A stretch of DNA of 64,000 nucleotides from Polyangiaceae bacterium (lineage in GTDB: Bacteria > Myxococcota_A > Polyangia > Polyangiales > Polyangiaceae), in the NCBI GenBank assembly GCA_020633205.1, contig JACKEB010000012.1, positions 806,001 to 870,000 of the forward strand. The letters run 5' to 3'. Every line of letters begins with the position of its first letter. The first letter of the stretch is position 1. Below are positions 8,734-16,732 of the stretch, in pieces. The translations under genes were made by a program, and so were the position numbers. A model generated the notes under the pieces. The model had not been told where the DNA came from, made no database searches, and worked only from the letters and a program-made list of their open reading frames with translations.

Positions 8734-9798
8734 GTGAGTCGTCCCGCGCCGCCGCCCAAACCACCGCCGAAGCCAACTCGACAGAGCAACGAAGCCTCCG
8801 GGGCACACCAGATGCCTCCAGACTCCGCGCCAGGCCCGCTGAGTGCGTCGGCCAAAGAGCAGCTCACCTTGCAAGCACTGGGACTGCGCAACGAGCAGGT
8901 TCAGGCGCGGATCATCCACTACAAGGGTGACCTCGAGACCAGCCCTGAGCTCGACGCCGTGACGGCCCAAGTCGTCGCCCAGCTCAAGGCGATGCAAGCG
9001 GTCGTCGAGAGCGACCCCAATGAGCGCGAGTCTCCTGACGCCATCGAGGCGGAGCAGATCGAACTTCTGTCCCGCTTGTTGCAGCGCGTGTTCACCAAGG
9101 ACGAGCAGAGCAGCCTCGTCACCCAGAACCTGAACACCATTGGGCGCCGAGTCGCGAAGCTGTTCTTCGAGAGCGAGCTTCATGAGAAGACCCGCGGTGA
9201 CAAAGAGAAGACCATCTACCACGCGGAACAGGGCATCTACTACGTGCTCTCCCGCTACAAGAACCGCATCAACGCGGAGCTCGAAGGCTTTGACTACGTC
9301 GATGACGACATCAAACAGCTGACCTTCGACCTCTTGACCAAGATGGAGCGCGACCTCCAGGTTGGCTTCTTGTCGCGCCGCTCTCCCGAGATGAAGCGCG
9401 TGATGGGCGACTACACCGCCGTCTTGATCGACTTCTTCCGCGAGCACCTGCCTCCGCGCGTCGAGCAGATGGCGAAGGTCACGATCCGCGCAGCGGAGAC
9501 CGCCCAGCAAACCAACAGCGTCAGCTACAAGGTTCATGCCGATCGCTTTCCGTACTTCCGTGCGGAGTGGGAGCGGCTCTTCGTGCAGCAGATGGTCAAT
9601 TTCTGCGGCGACGCGTTGATGGCTCGACTCGAGAAGACGGACCACGATATCCGCGACGAGACGGTGAAGTTCTTCACGGATCCCCACGTCTTCAGCGAGA
9701 CGTGTGAGGTGATCTGCGACGCGCTGTACGACTTCCTGTGCCTCGAGGGCTTCCTCGATCTGCCGGTCGATTGGCGGGTGAAGCTGGGGCGCGCCTAG
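8734..9798 (+). CDS. Conserved-looking soluble protein of unknown function
   Basis: About 354 residues from GTG 8734, or 328 from ATG 8812. The first option adds a Pro/Lys-rich leader (PAPPPKPPPKP). The rest is hydrophilic, mainly helical and rich in Glu, Lys and Asp, with no signal peptide or membrane segment, so it is probably cytoplasmic. No family was recognised. Codon use is typical of the neighbours, and the long antisense frame on the other strand reads as Leu/His/Arg-rich nonsense. The next gene starts 17 bp downstream, suggesting co-transcription. Confidence 0.75.
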   Translation: MSRPAPPPKPPPKPTRQSNEASGAHQMPPDSAPGPLSASAKEQLTLQALGLRNEQVQARIIHYKGDLETSPELDAVTAQVVAQLKAMQAVVESDPNERESPDAIEAEQIELLSRLLQRVFTKDEQSSLVTQNLNTIGRRVAKLFFESELHEKTRGDKEKTIYHAEQGIYYVLSRYKNRINAELEGFDYVDDDIKQLTFDLLTKMERDLQVGFLSRRSPEMKRVMGDYTAVLIDFFREHLPPRVEQMAKVTIRAAETAQQTNSVSYKVHADRFPYFRAEWERLFVQQMVNFCGDALMARLEKTDHDIRDETVKFFTDPHVFSETCEVICDALYDFLCLEGFLDLPVDWRVKLGRA

Positions 9799-9815
9799 AT
9801 CCCAGGTCATCAGCC

Positions 9816-10319
9816 GTGGAACGTCGTCGCCTGCTCGCGTTGGTTGCCGGTGTCTTGGGCACTGGCCTGATCGGCTACGCGTTCTTTACGGACGAGTCGG
9901 AGGAGGAACGTGTGCGGAGTGTGCTCAGTCGCTTCGGGCGTGCGGTCTCCGTCGAGGCGGACCAGACCAATCCGCTGGCTCGCTTGGCGTTCGTGAACGG
10001 CGAGTTCAAGGAGACGGTGGACCCCGATGTGCACGCGAGCGTTCCGGAGCTTCGTAACTTGAAGCAGGGGCGCCAGTCCCTCGCGGAGATGGCCGTACAG
10101 AGCGGGCAGCTCTTCCGTACGGCAACAGTCGAGTTCTCGAACTGCGATATCCAGGTTGGCAACGCGGGCGCCAAGGCGGACTGCGTCGGGCACCTAACCG
10201 GAGTGAACAGGAGCGGCGAACCACGCAAGGAGGAGCGCACCGTGCATTTCGAGCTGCGTGAGCAGGACGGCGCCTGGATGATTCAAAGCATCATCGTCAG
10301 CGAGGCCGCCAGCAACTAA
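9816..10319 (+). CDS. Small membrane-anchored protein, unknown function
   Basis: A 167-residue product from GTG 9816 (VERRRLLALVAGV). The Arg-rich start is followed by one hydrophobic segment (LLALVAGVLGTGLIGYAFF, residues ~5-24), then a soluble domain of about 140 residues with alternating strands near the C-terminus (TVHFELREQDGAWMIQSIIV), which resembles NTF2/SnoaL-like cone folds. That resemblance is weak. It follows the previous gene by 17 bp and its stop lies 17 bp from the convergent gene on the minus strand. Confidence 0.72.
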   Translation: MERRRLLALVAGVLGTGLIGYAFFTDESEEERVRSVLSRFGRAVSVEADQTNPLARLAFVNGEFKETVDPDVHASVPELRNLKQGRQSLAEMAVQSGQLFRTATVEFSNCDIQVGNAGAKADCVGHLTGVNRSGEPRKEERTVHFELREQDGAWMIQSIIVSEAASN

Positions 10320-10336
10320 CGCCGGCTTTTCTGACA

Positions 10337-11443
10337 TCAGAACTTGTCGTCTTCGTCCCCGAGCTCGGAGGTGTACGAAACGATGGCCGCGTTGCCCCCC
10401 ACAGCGCTCAGAGGGTTCCATGGAGGACTCACCGATCCGATGCGGTTCGAGTTGTCGATCACCACGTAGTAGTGCCCCTGAGGCAGCTTGAATTTCTGCC
10501 GGAACTCCTGGTTTGGCTGGAGCACGAAGCTCGCCAGCGGGGCCTGTGCGGGGGGAGCCTCGGCGCCCCGCTGCATCCCGTCACGCCACAAGTCGCCGAC
10601 TCCGCGTGGATAGATCATCACGTCGACGGGCTGTCCCGTGAGCTTCATGCGCAAGAAGAGCGCCTGGTCCGTATCAGCCACTTCGAACGGCCCCAGAAAG
10701 TCCACCTGGTTGTTGCGGATCTCCGTGGTCTCGTTCGCGAACACGTAGCGATCCCCCTCCGAGGTATCGAAGGGCTTCTTCGGGCGCGCGGGGGGCTGCA
10801 AGATCCCCAGGGCAAACTCATCGCCGTCGTCGCTGTGAACCACGGTGAAGCCACTGGACAGCTGGCTCTGCACGACTTGACTCCCGAACGTGCTCGCGAG
10901 GTAGCCGACCGGTGTCTTGTTCGCGATGTCCACGAACTTGTTCTCGATCGCTCCAACCTGGAAGGTCGGTCCGTAGGCGATGCGATTGGTGCGGGCGTAG
11001 ACGTAGACCGCGTCCTCCGCCATGTAGAAATCCGGACGGTACTCGACGGCAGCTTCCACGCTGAAGCCGATGCGCCCAGCAACCGGCGTCCAGGCGTAGC
11101 CAGTTCCACCAAAGCGGATCGTCAGCGTCTTGTTCTGGTCGTCGACTTGGTAGCTACAGCTCGACGGGAAGAAGCGCCCGATCACGTTGCCGTCGGGGGA
11201 CAGCTTCAAGGACGCGCCCCGCTTCAGCATCTCCGGACACATCTGGTTCGCGCCGAAGTTCGAGAACAACCACCAGCGAAGGTTGGGGCTGGCGTTCACC
11301 GTATTGCGGACGCACGGGCAGCCAACGCCGAGAAGCATCGGCAGGCAGAGCAGCGTGATGCGCCAGTACAGGCTGAACCAACGCCGCACGCCCACCTCCG
11401 GTGTCGCCCGCGAACTCACTTCGTCTTGGACGCAGCTGGTCAT
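10337..11443 (-). CDS. Exported protein of unknown function
   Basis: A 368-residue protein. A hydrophobic segment at about residues 25-42 (YWRITLLCLPMLLGVGCPC) is an export signal and possibly a lipobox, though Gly at -3 is unusual. The mature part has a beta-rich look, with a region around residues 240-320 containing VDFLGPFEVADTDQALFLRMKL and a late LPQGHYYVVIDNS segment, which recalls carbohydrate-binding or pre-peptidase C-terminal beta sandwiches. No family can be assigned with confidence. Start options downstream of the first ATG exist, but the signal is retained with the one chosen. Confidence 0.75.
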   Translation of the reverse strand: MTSCVQDEVSSRATPEVGVRRWFSLYWRITLLCLPMLLGVGCPCVRNTVNASPNLRWWLFSNFGANQMCPEMLKRGASLKLSPDGNVIGRFFPSSCSYQVDDQNKTLTIRFGGTGYAWTPVAGRIGFSVEAAVEYRPDFYMAEDAVYVYARTNRIAYGPTFQVGAIENKFVDIANKTPVGYLASTFGSQVVQSQLSSGFTVVHSDDGDEFALGILQPPARPKKPFDTSEGDRYVFANETTEIRNNQVDFLGPFEVADTDQALFLRMKLTGQPVDVMIYPRGVGDLWRDGMQRGAEAPPAQAPLASFVLQPNQEFRQKFKLPQGHYYVVIDNSNRIGSVSPPWNPLSAVGGNAAIVSYTSELGDEDDKF

Positions 11444-11651
11444 GATTCCTTACTCATCAATCCGTTCGCCCACTCGGGATCGAATCATTCGCGAGGCCCA
11501 CCAAGTATCCACCGAGCGCGGCTCGTAGCTCGACTCTCGCACGAAACCACGCGAGTTCGTTGATGTATTTTGGCCGCTCCAGCTGGTGGAGAGCTGCTGT
11601 TGTGGCGGCGCAGTAGCGTTGAGCTGCGCGAACGCGAGCGGTTACGGCGTG

Positions 11652-12542
11652 TCAGCTATTCGCCCGACGCACGACGTCAGCCAGCGCGTCCAAGAACGCC
11701 GGATCCGTGTTGTGCGCGGGGACTCGCAACAGCTCGAGCCCTAGATCCTTCGCCCAGCCACGGGCCTCGATGTCCAGGTCGAAGAGTGTCTCGACATGAT
11801 CCGCCACGAAGCCGACCGGGGCGATGGCAACTTGCCCCGTCGCGTTGTTCTGAGCGGCCTGCTTCAGCACATCCTCGAGAGCTGGGCCGAGCCACTCTCC
11901 CCCACTCGCGCCTTGGCTCTGGTATGCGAGCGTCGTGGGGCGCCCGAGCGACTTGCCAATCGCGGTTGCGCTTGCGCCAAACAGCTCAGCGTAGGGATCG
12001 CCGCCCCGCAGCACGACCAGGGGAAGGCTGTGAGCCGTGAGGATCAATGGTGTATCCGCGTGGCAAGAAAGCTCAGCCAGTGACCGAGCTACGAGCGCGG
12101 AAGTAGCCGCGACGAACGCAGGATCCTCTCCGTAGGGGGTCACGGCGACGACCTCCGGCACCTGGCGGCCTTGCTCCGCAAACGCCGCCAAGGCATCGCG
12201 GATCACTCCGCTGTAGATGTGGACGCTGAAGGGCGCCATGGGCAGCAACACAACGCGCCGATAAGCCGTCAGCTGGTCCAGGATCTCGTCGAGCGTGGGA
12301 GACCAGAAACGCATCACCACCCGACACGGCAGGCCTAGGCGCTCACTCAGACCCGCGGCTTGCTCCTCGGTGATGCGCAAGAGCGGTGAACCCCCGATCG
12401 CGGAGTAGCGATGACGCATCTCCGCGATGAGCTCGTCCGGCGCCGGGCGACCACGACGAATGCGCTTCAGGAACTCCGGGAGCTGGTCGAGCTCGCTCAC
12501 GGTGCCGTGGCCAACCAGCAGCACCAACGTGTCTTCAGCCAT
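11652..12542 (-). CDS. hemH: Ferrochelatase (protoporphyrin or coproporphyrin type)
   Basis: Inserts ferrous iron into a porphyrin at the end of haem synthesis. The 296-residue product has the family hallmarks: ILTAHSLPL with the metal-binding His, YQSQGASGGEWLGPALEDVL, and IAPVGFVADHVETLFDLD with the catalytic Glu. The PVGFVADH form is closest to what I recall of coproporphyrin ferrochelatases (CpfC) of Gram-positive bacteria, so the substrate should not be assumed. ATG 12542 is chosen; an in-frame TTG 36 bases upstream is less likely. It is divergent from an SDR gene. Confidence 0.92.
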   Translation of the reverse strand: MAEDTLVLLVGHGTVSELDQLPEFLKRIRRGRPAPDELIAEMRHRYSAIGGSPLLRITEEQAAGLSERLGLPCRVVMRFWSPTLDEILDQLTAYRRVVLLPMAPFSVHIYSGVIRDALAAFAEQGRQVPEVVAVTPYGEDPAFVAATSALVARSLAELSCHADTPLILTAHSLPLVVLRGGDPYAELFGASATAIGKSLGRPTTLAYQSQGASGGEWLGPALEDVLKQAAQNNATGQVAIAPVGFVADHVETLFDLDIEARGWAKDLGLELLRVPAHNTDPAFLDALADVVRRANS

Positions 12543-12640
12543 GCCCGGCTTAGTAACGCCACGAGGCTGGGGTCGCAATCGCCCGTGGCAAGGATCCGGT
12601 GAGGCTCGACGCCGGATCGCGCATTGAGTATCCAGGGCTC

Positions 12641-13405
12641 ATGGCGCTGATTCATTTGCAGGACAAAGTGGCGATCGTTAGCGGCGCGTCACGAGGCATT
12701 GGCGAGGCTATCGCGCTCGCCTTCGCAGAGGCGGGCGCGAAGGTCGTGGTCTCGAGCCGAAAGCAAGAGGGCGTTGACCAGGTCGCAGCCAAGATCAAGG
12801 AAGCTGGGGGTGAGGTGCTCGCCGTGGCGGCGCACATCGGACACGTCGACCAGTGTCAAGCGCTGCTCGACCGCACGATTTCCGAGTGGCAACGGGTGGA
12901 CGTCGTCGTGAATTGCGCCGGCACGAACCCCTACTTCGGTCCGATGCTCACCATCGATGAAGGGGCCTACCAGAAGACCTTCGATATCAACCTGCGCGGC
13001 GCCTTCGAACTCTCGCGACGAGTGACCCAGACCATCATCGACCGCAAGGGCACCGGCTCGATCGTCAACATCGCGAGCGTCGCGGGGATGCGAGCGTCGC
13101 CCCTGCAAGGCGTTTACGGCATGACGAAGGCCGCGATGATCGCGATGACTCGCAGCATGGCCATGGAGTTCGGCTCGAGCGGCGTGCGGGTCAACAGCAT
13201 CAGCCCGGGGCTCATCGACACGCGGCTCGCAGCAGCCATCGTTCAGAGTGACGCCGCTCGGGAGATCGTGACGTCCCGCGCGGCGCTAGGCCGCATCGGG
13301 GTGCCCGAAGAGCTCGCCGGCGCCGCGCTGTTCTTAGCCAGCGACGCCGCGAGCTATGTCACGGGGCACAACCTAGTGGTCGATGGCGGCTTGACCATCG
13401 TTTGA
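12641..13405 (+). CDS. SDR family NAD(P)-dependent oxidoreductase
   Basis: A 254-residue classical short-chain dehydrogenase/reductase. The cofactor-binding GASRGIGEA motif lies at about residues 15-23, the structural NCAG motif at about 91, the catalytic Ser in NIASVAG, and the YxxxK pair in YGMTKAA. The C-terminal VTGHNLVVDGGLTIV is typical. It resembles 3-oxoacyl-ACP reductase-like and alcohol dehydrogenase SDRs, but the substrate cannot be read from sequence. ATG 12641 gives the standard family N-terminus. Its stop is four bases from the convergent pruA stop. Confidence 0.93.
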   Translation: MALIHLQDKVAIVSGASRGIGEAIALAFAEAGAKVVVSSRKQEGVDQVAAKIKEAGGEVLAVAAHIGHVDQCQALLDRTISEWQRVDVVVNCAGTNPYFGPMLTIDEGAYQKTFDINLRGAFELSRRVTQTIIDRKGTGSIVNIASVAGMRASPLQGVYGMTKAAMIAMTRSMAMEFGSSGVRVNSISPGLIDTRLAAAIVQSDAAREIVTSRAALGRIGVPEELAGAALFLASDAASYVTGHNLVVDGGLTIV

Positions 13406-13409
13406 TCAC

Positions 13410-15017
13410 TTACCCCATGTACGGGTAACGCCAGTCCGTGGGGGGACACAAAGTCTCCTTCACGGTGCGCGGGCTCACCCAGCGGGCGAGGTTCTGCGCG
13501 CTGCCGGCCTTGTCGTTGGTGCCCGACAGGCGGGAGCCGCCGAAGGGCTGCTGACCGACGACGGCACCGGTCGGCTTGTCGTTGATATAAAAATTCCCCG
13601 CGGCAAATCGAAGCTTGTTCGCCATCTCGACGACTGCGTGGCGGTCGCGGGCAAATACGGCTCCGGTGAGCGCGTAGCCGCTGGTGGTGTCCACGAGCTC
13701 GAGCGCCTCCGTGTAGCGCGCGTCTTCGTACACGAAGAGCGTCACCACGGGGCCGAAGATCTCCTCCTGCATCAGGCGGTGCTTCGGATCCTCGACCTCG
13801 AAGAGCGTCGGCTCGATGAAGTAGCCGACCTCGCGGTTCCCTCCCCCTCCTGCGACGCAGCGCACCTTCGGGTCGCTCTTTCCAAGCTCCTGGTACTTGG
13901 AGATCTTCTCGAAGCTCTGGGCGCTGATCACGGCCCCCATGAAGTTCGAGAAGTCAGCGGGGTCGCCAACCTGGAGCTGGGCGATCGTCTCCTCGAGGAT
14001 CTTCTTGAGCTCGGGCCACACACTCTTCGGAACGTAGACGCGAGAAGCTGCGGAGCACTTCTGCCCCTGGAACTCATAGCCGCCGCGCACGATCGCCACG
14101 GCGAGCTGCCGAACGTCCGCGCTCGGGTGTGCGAAGATGAAGTCTTTGCCTCCGGTCTCACCGACGATTCGCGGGTAGCTCTTGTACTTCGGCAGGTTGT
14201 TCGCGATTTGGGCCCACAGCGACTGAAAGACGCCTGTCGAGCCCGTGTAGTGCAGCCCTGCGAAATCTGGGGAGTCGAGCAGTTGCGAGGTGATCGCGAC
14301 TGGGTCGCCGTTCACCAGGTTGATCACCCCAGGCGGTAAGCCGGCCTCGTTGAAGAGCTGCATCACCCGCTCTGCGGAGAGCATGGCGTTGGGCGACGGC
14401 TTCCAAATCACGGTGTTGCCCATCAGCGCTGGAGCGCTCGGCAGGTTCCCGGCGATGGCGGTGAAGTTGAACGGCGTGATCGCGTAGACGAAGCCGTCCA
14501 GGGGTCGCTGTTCGAGGCGATTCCAGATCCCTGCGGAAGAGCTCGGTTGGTCTTCAGCGAGCTTGTCGGCGTAGTGGGCGTTGAAGCGCAAGAAGTCGAT
14601 CAGCTCACACGCGGAGTCGATCTCCGCCTGATGCGGGGTCTTGCTCTGACCGAGCAACGTCGCGCCGTTCAGCCTCTGCCGCCAAGGGCCGGCGAGGAGC
14701 TCCGCGGCACGTAGGAACACCGCAGCGCGGTCAGCCTGGGAGAGCGCGGCCCAGGGGCCTTTGGCTTGCTTCGCGGCTTCGACGGCTCTGGCGACTTCGG
14801 CGGTGCCCGCGAGACTCGCGCTGCCGAGCTGTCTTGCATGTGCTTGCGGTGAGCTGAACGGCAACTCCTGGCTCGTGCAGATCGCCTCCCCCCCAATCCA
14901 AAGCGGGAGTGACTCCGCCTGATACGCATCGAGCTCCGCTCGCAGCGCCGCGCGCTCGGGGCTCCCTGGGGCGTAGCTCAAGACGGGTTCGTTGTGGGGC
15001 ACGGGCGCCTGAATCAT
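13410..15017 (-). CDS. pruA: L-glutamate gamma-semialdehyde (P5C) dehydrogenase
   Basis: Oxidises glutamate semialdehyde (from proline through P5C) to glutamate with NAD+. The 535-residue product has the usual length for the single-function enzyme. Visible motifs are TPFNFTAIAGNLPSAPALMGN (substrate/cofactor loop), GSTGVF, VGETGGKDF with the general-base Glu, GYEFQGQKCSAASR with the catalytic Cys, and the C-terminal QPFGGSRLSGTNDKAG. No proline dehydrogenase (putA/prodH) gene is next to it. Confidence 0.95.
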   Translation of the reverse strand: MIQAPVPHNEPVLSYAPGSPERAALRAELDAYQAESLPLWIGGEAICTSQELPFSSPQAHARQLGSASLAGTAEVARAVEAAKQAKGPWAALSQADRAAVFLRAAELLAGPWRQRLNGATLLGQSKTPHQAEIDSACELIDFLRFNAHYADKLAEDQPSSSAGIWNRLEQRPLDGFVYAITPFNFTAIAGNLPSAPALMGNTVIWKPSPNAMLSAERVMQLFNEAGLPPGVINLVNGDPVAITSQLLDSPDFAGLHYTGSTGVFQSLWAQIANNLPKYKSYPRIVGETGGKDFIFAHPSADVRQLAVAIVRGGYEFQGQKCSAASRVYVPKSVWPELKKILEETIAQLQVGDPADFSNFMGAVISAQSFEKISKYQELGKSDPKVRCVAGGGGNREVGYFIEPTLFEVEDPKHRLMQEEIFGPVVTLFVYEDARYTEALELVDTTSGYALTGAVFARDRHAVVEMANKLRFAAGNFYINDKPTGAVVGQQPFGGSRLSGTNDKAGSAQNLARWVSPRTVKETLCPPTDWRYPYMG

Positions 15018-15111
15018 GCTGCAGATCCTCCAACGCGGGGTGCTGTATGTTCCCGCTGCCCGAGGCTACACCCCGACCCGGCTTCGATGCCACCCGCAGG
15101 CTTCTACGCGC

Positions 15112-16320
15112 TCAGTCTCGGCTCAAAATGTACGAGATCTTGGTCTCCACCTCGATCTCTCCAAGGTCGAGCTCCAGCATGCGTTGGCGCACTTCGTCGC
15201 CGCGATAGCCATACGCCGCGCCCCGCACGTCACCGATCGCGTCCACCGCGCCGTCGGGACGACTCAGCTGGAAACGCCGCTGATCTGGGCCGTCTTGCAG
15301 CACGCCCTGCACCTCGGTGTATTGGCTGTAGGCGTATCCACCTCCGTGCGGAAGCAAGTTCACGCCGCGCAAGCGCTCGAGCAGTCCGTGCCGCTCAGCG
15401 CGTTGATAGAGACCGGTCTGCTCCAAGATGCGCGTCTGAAAGCTGGGCTTTGGTCGCACCAAGTAGGCGGGCAAGTCCGGCGCCAACGTCAGCGGGAAGC
15501 GTTGGCCGCTGTCCAGGTCGCTCTGGCTGAAGTGGTAGCAACCCAAGATCGCGTCGTTGATCGCCTCGAGCCCCTGGTGGGTGCGATTGCAGATCACCTT
15601 CAGGGAACCCACCAGCTCCCGAGCCAGCAGCTCACGCCGCCTCAAGCTGAAGTCTTGGCACCAGCTGTAGGTGCCGTACCAGTCCTGAGCAGCCTGCCCC
15701 TGCAGGATGTGGAGGTCGCCCCATGGAGTTTCACGCCGCTCGAGCATCGCCGCGAGCGCTGGGCTTGCATCGAAATAGATCCCGGGGCCGTGAGGTGAAC
15801 TCTCGCGAAACTCGTGGCCGCTGGTGTGGATGATCACGTACTGCTGCGCGTCGGCTTCGGCGCCGTTGAAGGTCTGCACGACGTCGCACACGTCGACGAA
15901 GTGGTTGCCCTCCCCCAAGTCGAAATCGACGGTGTGGCCGTCGAGCGACGGCGGGTTCGCCTGCAGGCGCTTGGCGTTCGCCTCCAGCGCCTCGATATCC
16001 ACCGGCTGCTCGGGTGCCACGACGATCATGCCGCAGCAGTTGCTCTTGATGTCGAGCACCGCGAAGTCGCCGCTCCACTGGATGCGCCCGCCGTAGCCGA
16101 AGCCTTGGCCCCAACGCTTGGTGTTCCGGGTCACGGTGGCGTCCGTCGCGCCAATGAACGAAGCGTCGGCGGGGAGTCCGAGCTCGCGTTGCACGTGGTG
16201 CATCTTCGCCAGGCCAAAGGCCATGTTGGCGGCGCACAGCGCTTCGCCGACATCCCCAACTCCCGACATGAAACAGTGCTCTTGAGCGCGCGCTAGGGCT
16301 TCCTCGGGACTCGGCTGCAT
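15112..16320 (-). CDS. Divergent RtcB-like protein
   Basis: A 402-residue cytoplasmic protein. Several segments line up in order with the RNA ligase RtcB: GFGYGGRIQWSGDFAVLDI then CCGM (residues 95-98) where RtcB has a glycine-rich stretch and DINCG; GEGNHFVDV (137-143) where RtcB has GGGNHFIE; and IIHTSGHEFR (164-171) where RtcB has a HSGSRG motif. Those positions supply the Mn-binding Cys and His residues in RtcB. The 3' half diverges and the GMP-accepting His cannot be placed. It may be a paralogue with altered activity. RtcB proper is usually 390-480 residues. The next gene downstream on this strand, 94 bp away, is pruA. Family assignment is moderate. Confidence 0.6.
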   Translation of the reverse strand: MQPSPEEALARAQEHCFMSGVGDVGEALCAANMAFGLAKMHHVQRELGLPADASFIGATDATVTRNTKRWGQGFGYGGRIQWSGDFAVLDIKSNCCGMIVVAPEQPVDIEALEANAKRLQANPPSLDGHTVDFDLGEGNHFVDVCDVVQTFNGAEADAQQYVIIHTSGHEFRESSPHGPGIYFDASPALAAMLERRETPWGDLHILQGQAAQDWYGTYSWCQDFSLRRRELLARELVGSLKVICNRTHQGLEAINDAILGCYHFSQSDLDSGQRFPLTLAPDLPAYLVRPKPSFQTRILEQTGLYQRAERHGLLERLRGVNLLPHGGGYAYSQYTEVQGVLQDGPDQRRFQLSRPDGAVDAIGDVRGAAYGYRGDEVRQRMLELDLGEIEVETKISYILSRD

Positions 16321-16732
16321 GGCGTCACGCTAGTTCCTACACGGCTTCGTCGCAAACTCGCTACTCAGACGCCTTCGGAATGGCTGCCTGCGGCTTCCAG
16401 CAAGCGTGGCTCCGGCAATCTGGCCCCGGCAATCTGGCCCCGGTACGCCAGCTCCGACAAGGCGAGCTTCGGCGCTGCTTTTGGTCGGGCGGATTTGGGG
16501 GTGAGGGTCCAATCCTTCACTGCCCACACCCGCTTACAGGCGGAGGATTGACTGGAGCAATGGTTCGAGCCGGACCTCCAAAGCTCTTGAGAACCCAAAC
16601 CGCGACCGTTCACCCCTGGAGGTGCCGTCGATCGTCCTTCCGACCGGTGCCAGCGACCAAGCACGACCCAATCATTCAGCTTATCCACGGGTTGCATGAG
16701 CCGGGCCCCTCAGTAGTAATGTAGAAGACTGC
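16321..16732. other. Intergenic region, no gene seen
   Basis: About 410 bp upstream of both the RtcB-like gene and the large kinase, so it must contain divergent control regions. A short direct repeat (ccggcaatctggcccc, twice, near 16412-16441) is visible. Open frames here have no family resemblance and unfavourable composition. Confidence 0.5.

Noticed and set aside
8332..9810. A 492-codon minus-strand frame opposite the unknown gene at 8734
   Set aside because: It reads as Leu/His/Arg/Val-rich nonsense typical of antisense in high-GC genes; the plus-strand frame has normal composition and a downstream co-directional gene 17 bp on.
15112..16320. N-succinylarginine dihydrolase (AstB) for the 402-residue protein
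   Set aside because: The AstB motifs are missing, while segments resembling RtcB occur in the right order.
16365..16724. Two ~110-codon frames, one per strand, in the 16.3-16.7 kb gap
   Set aside because: No domain, no ribosome-binding site, and each overlaps the other almost completely; more likely chance open frames.
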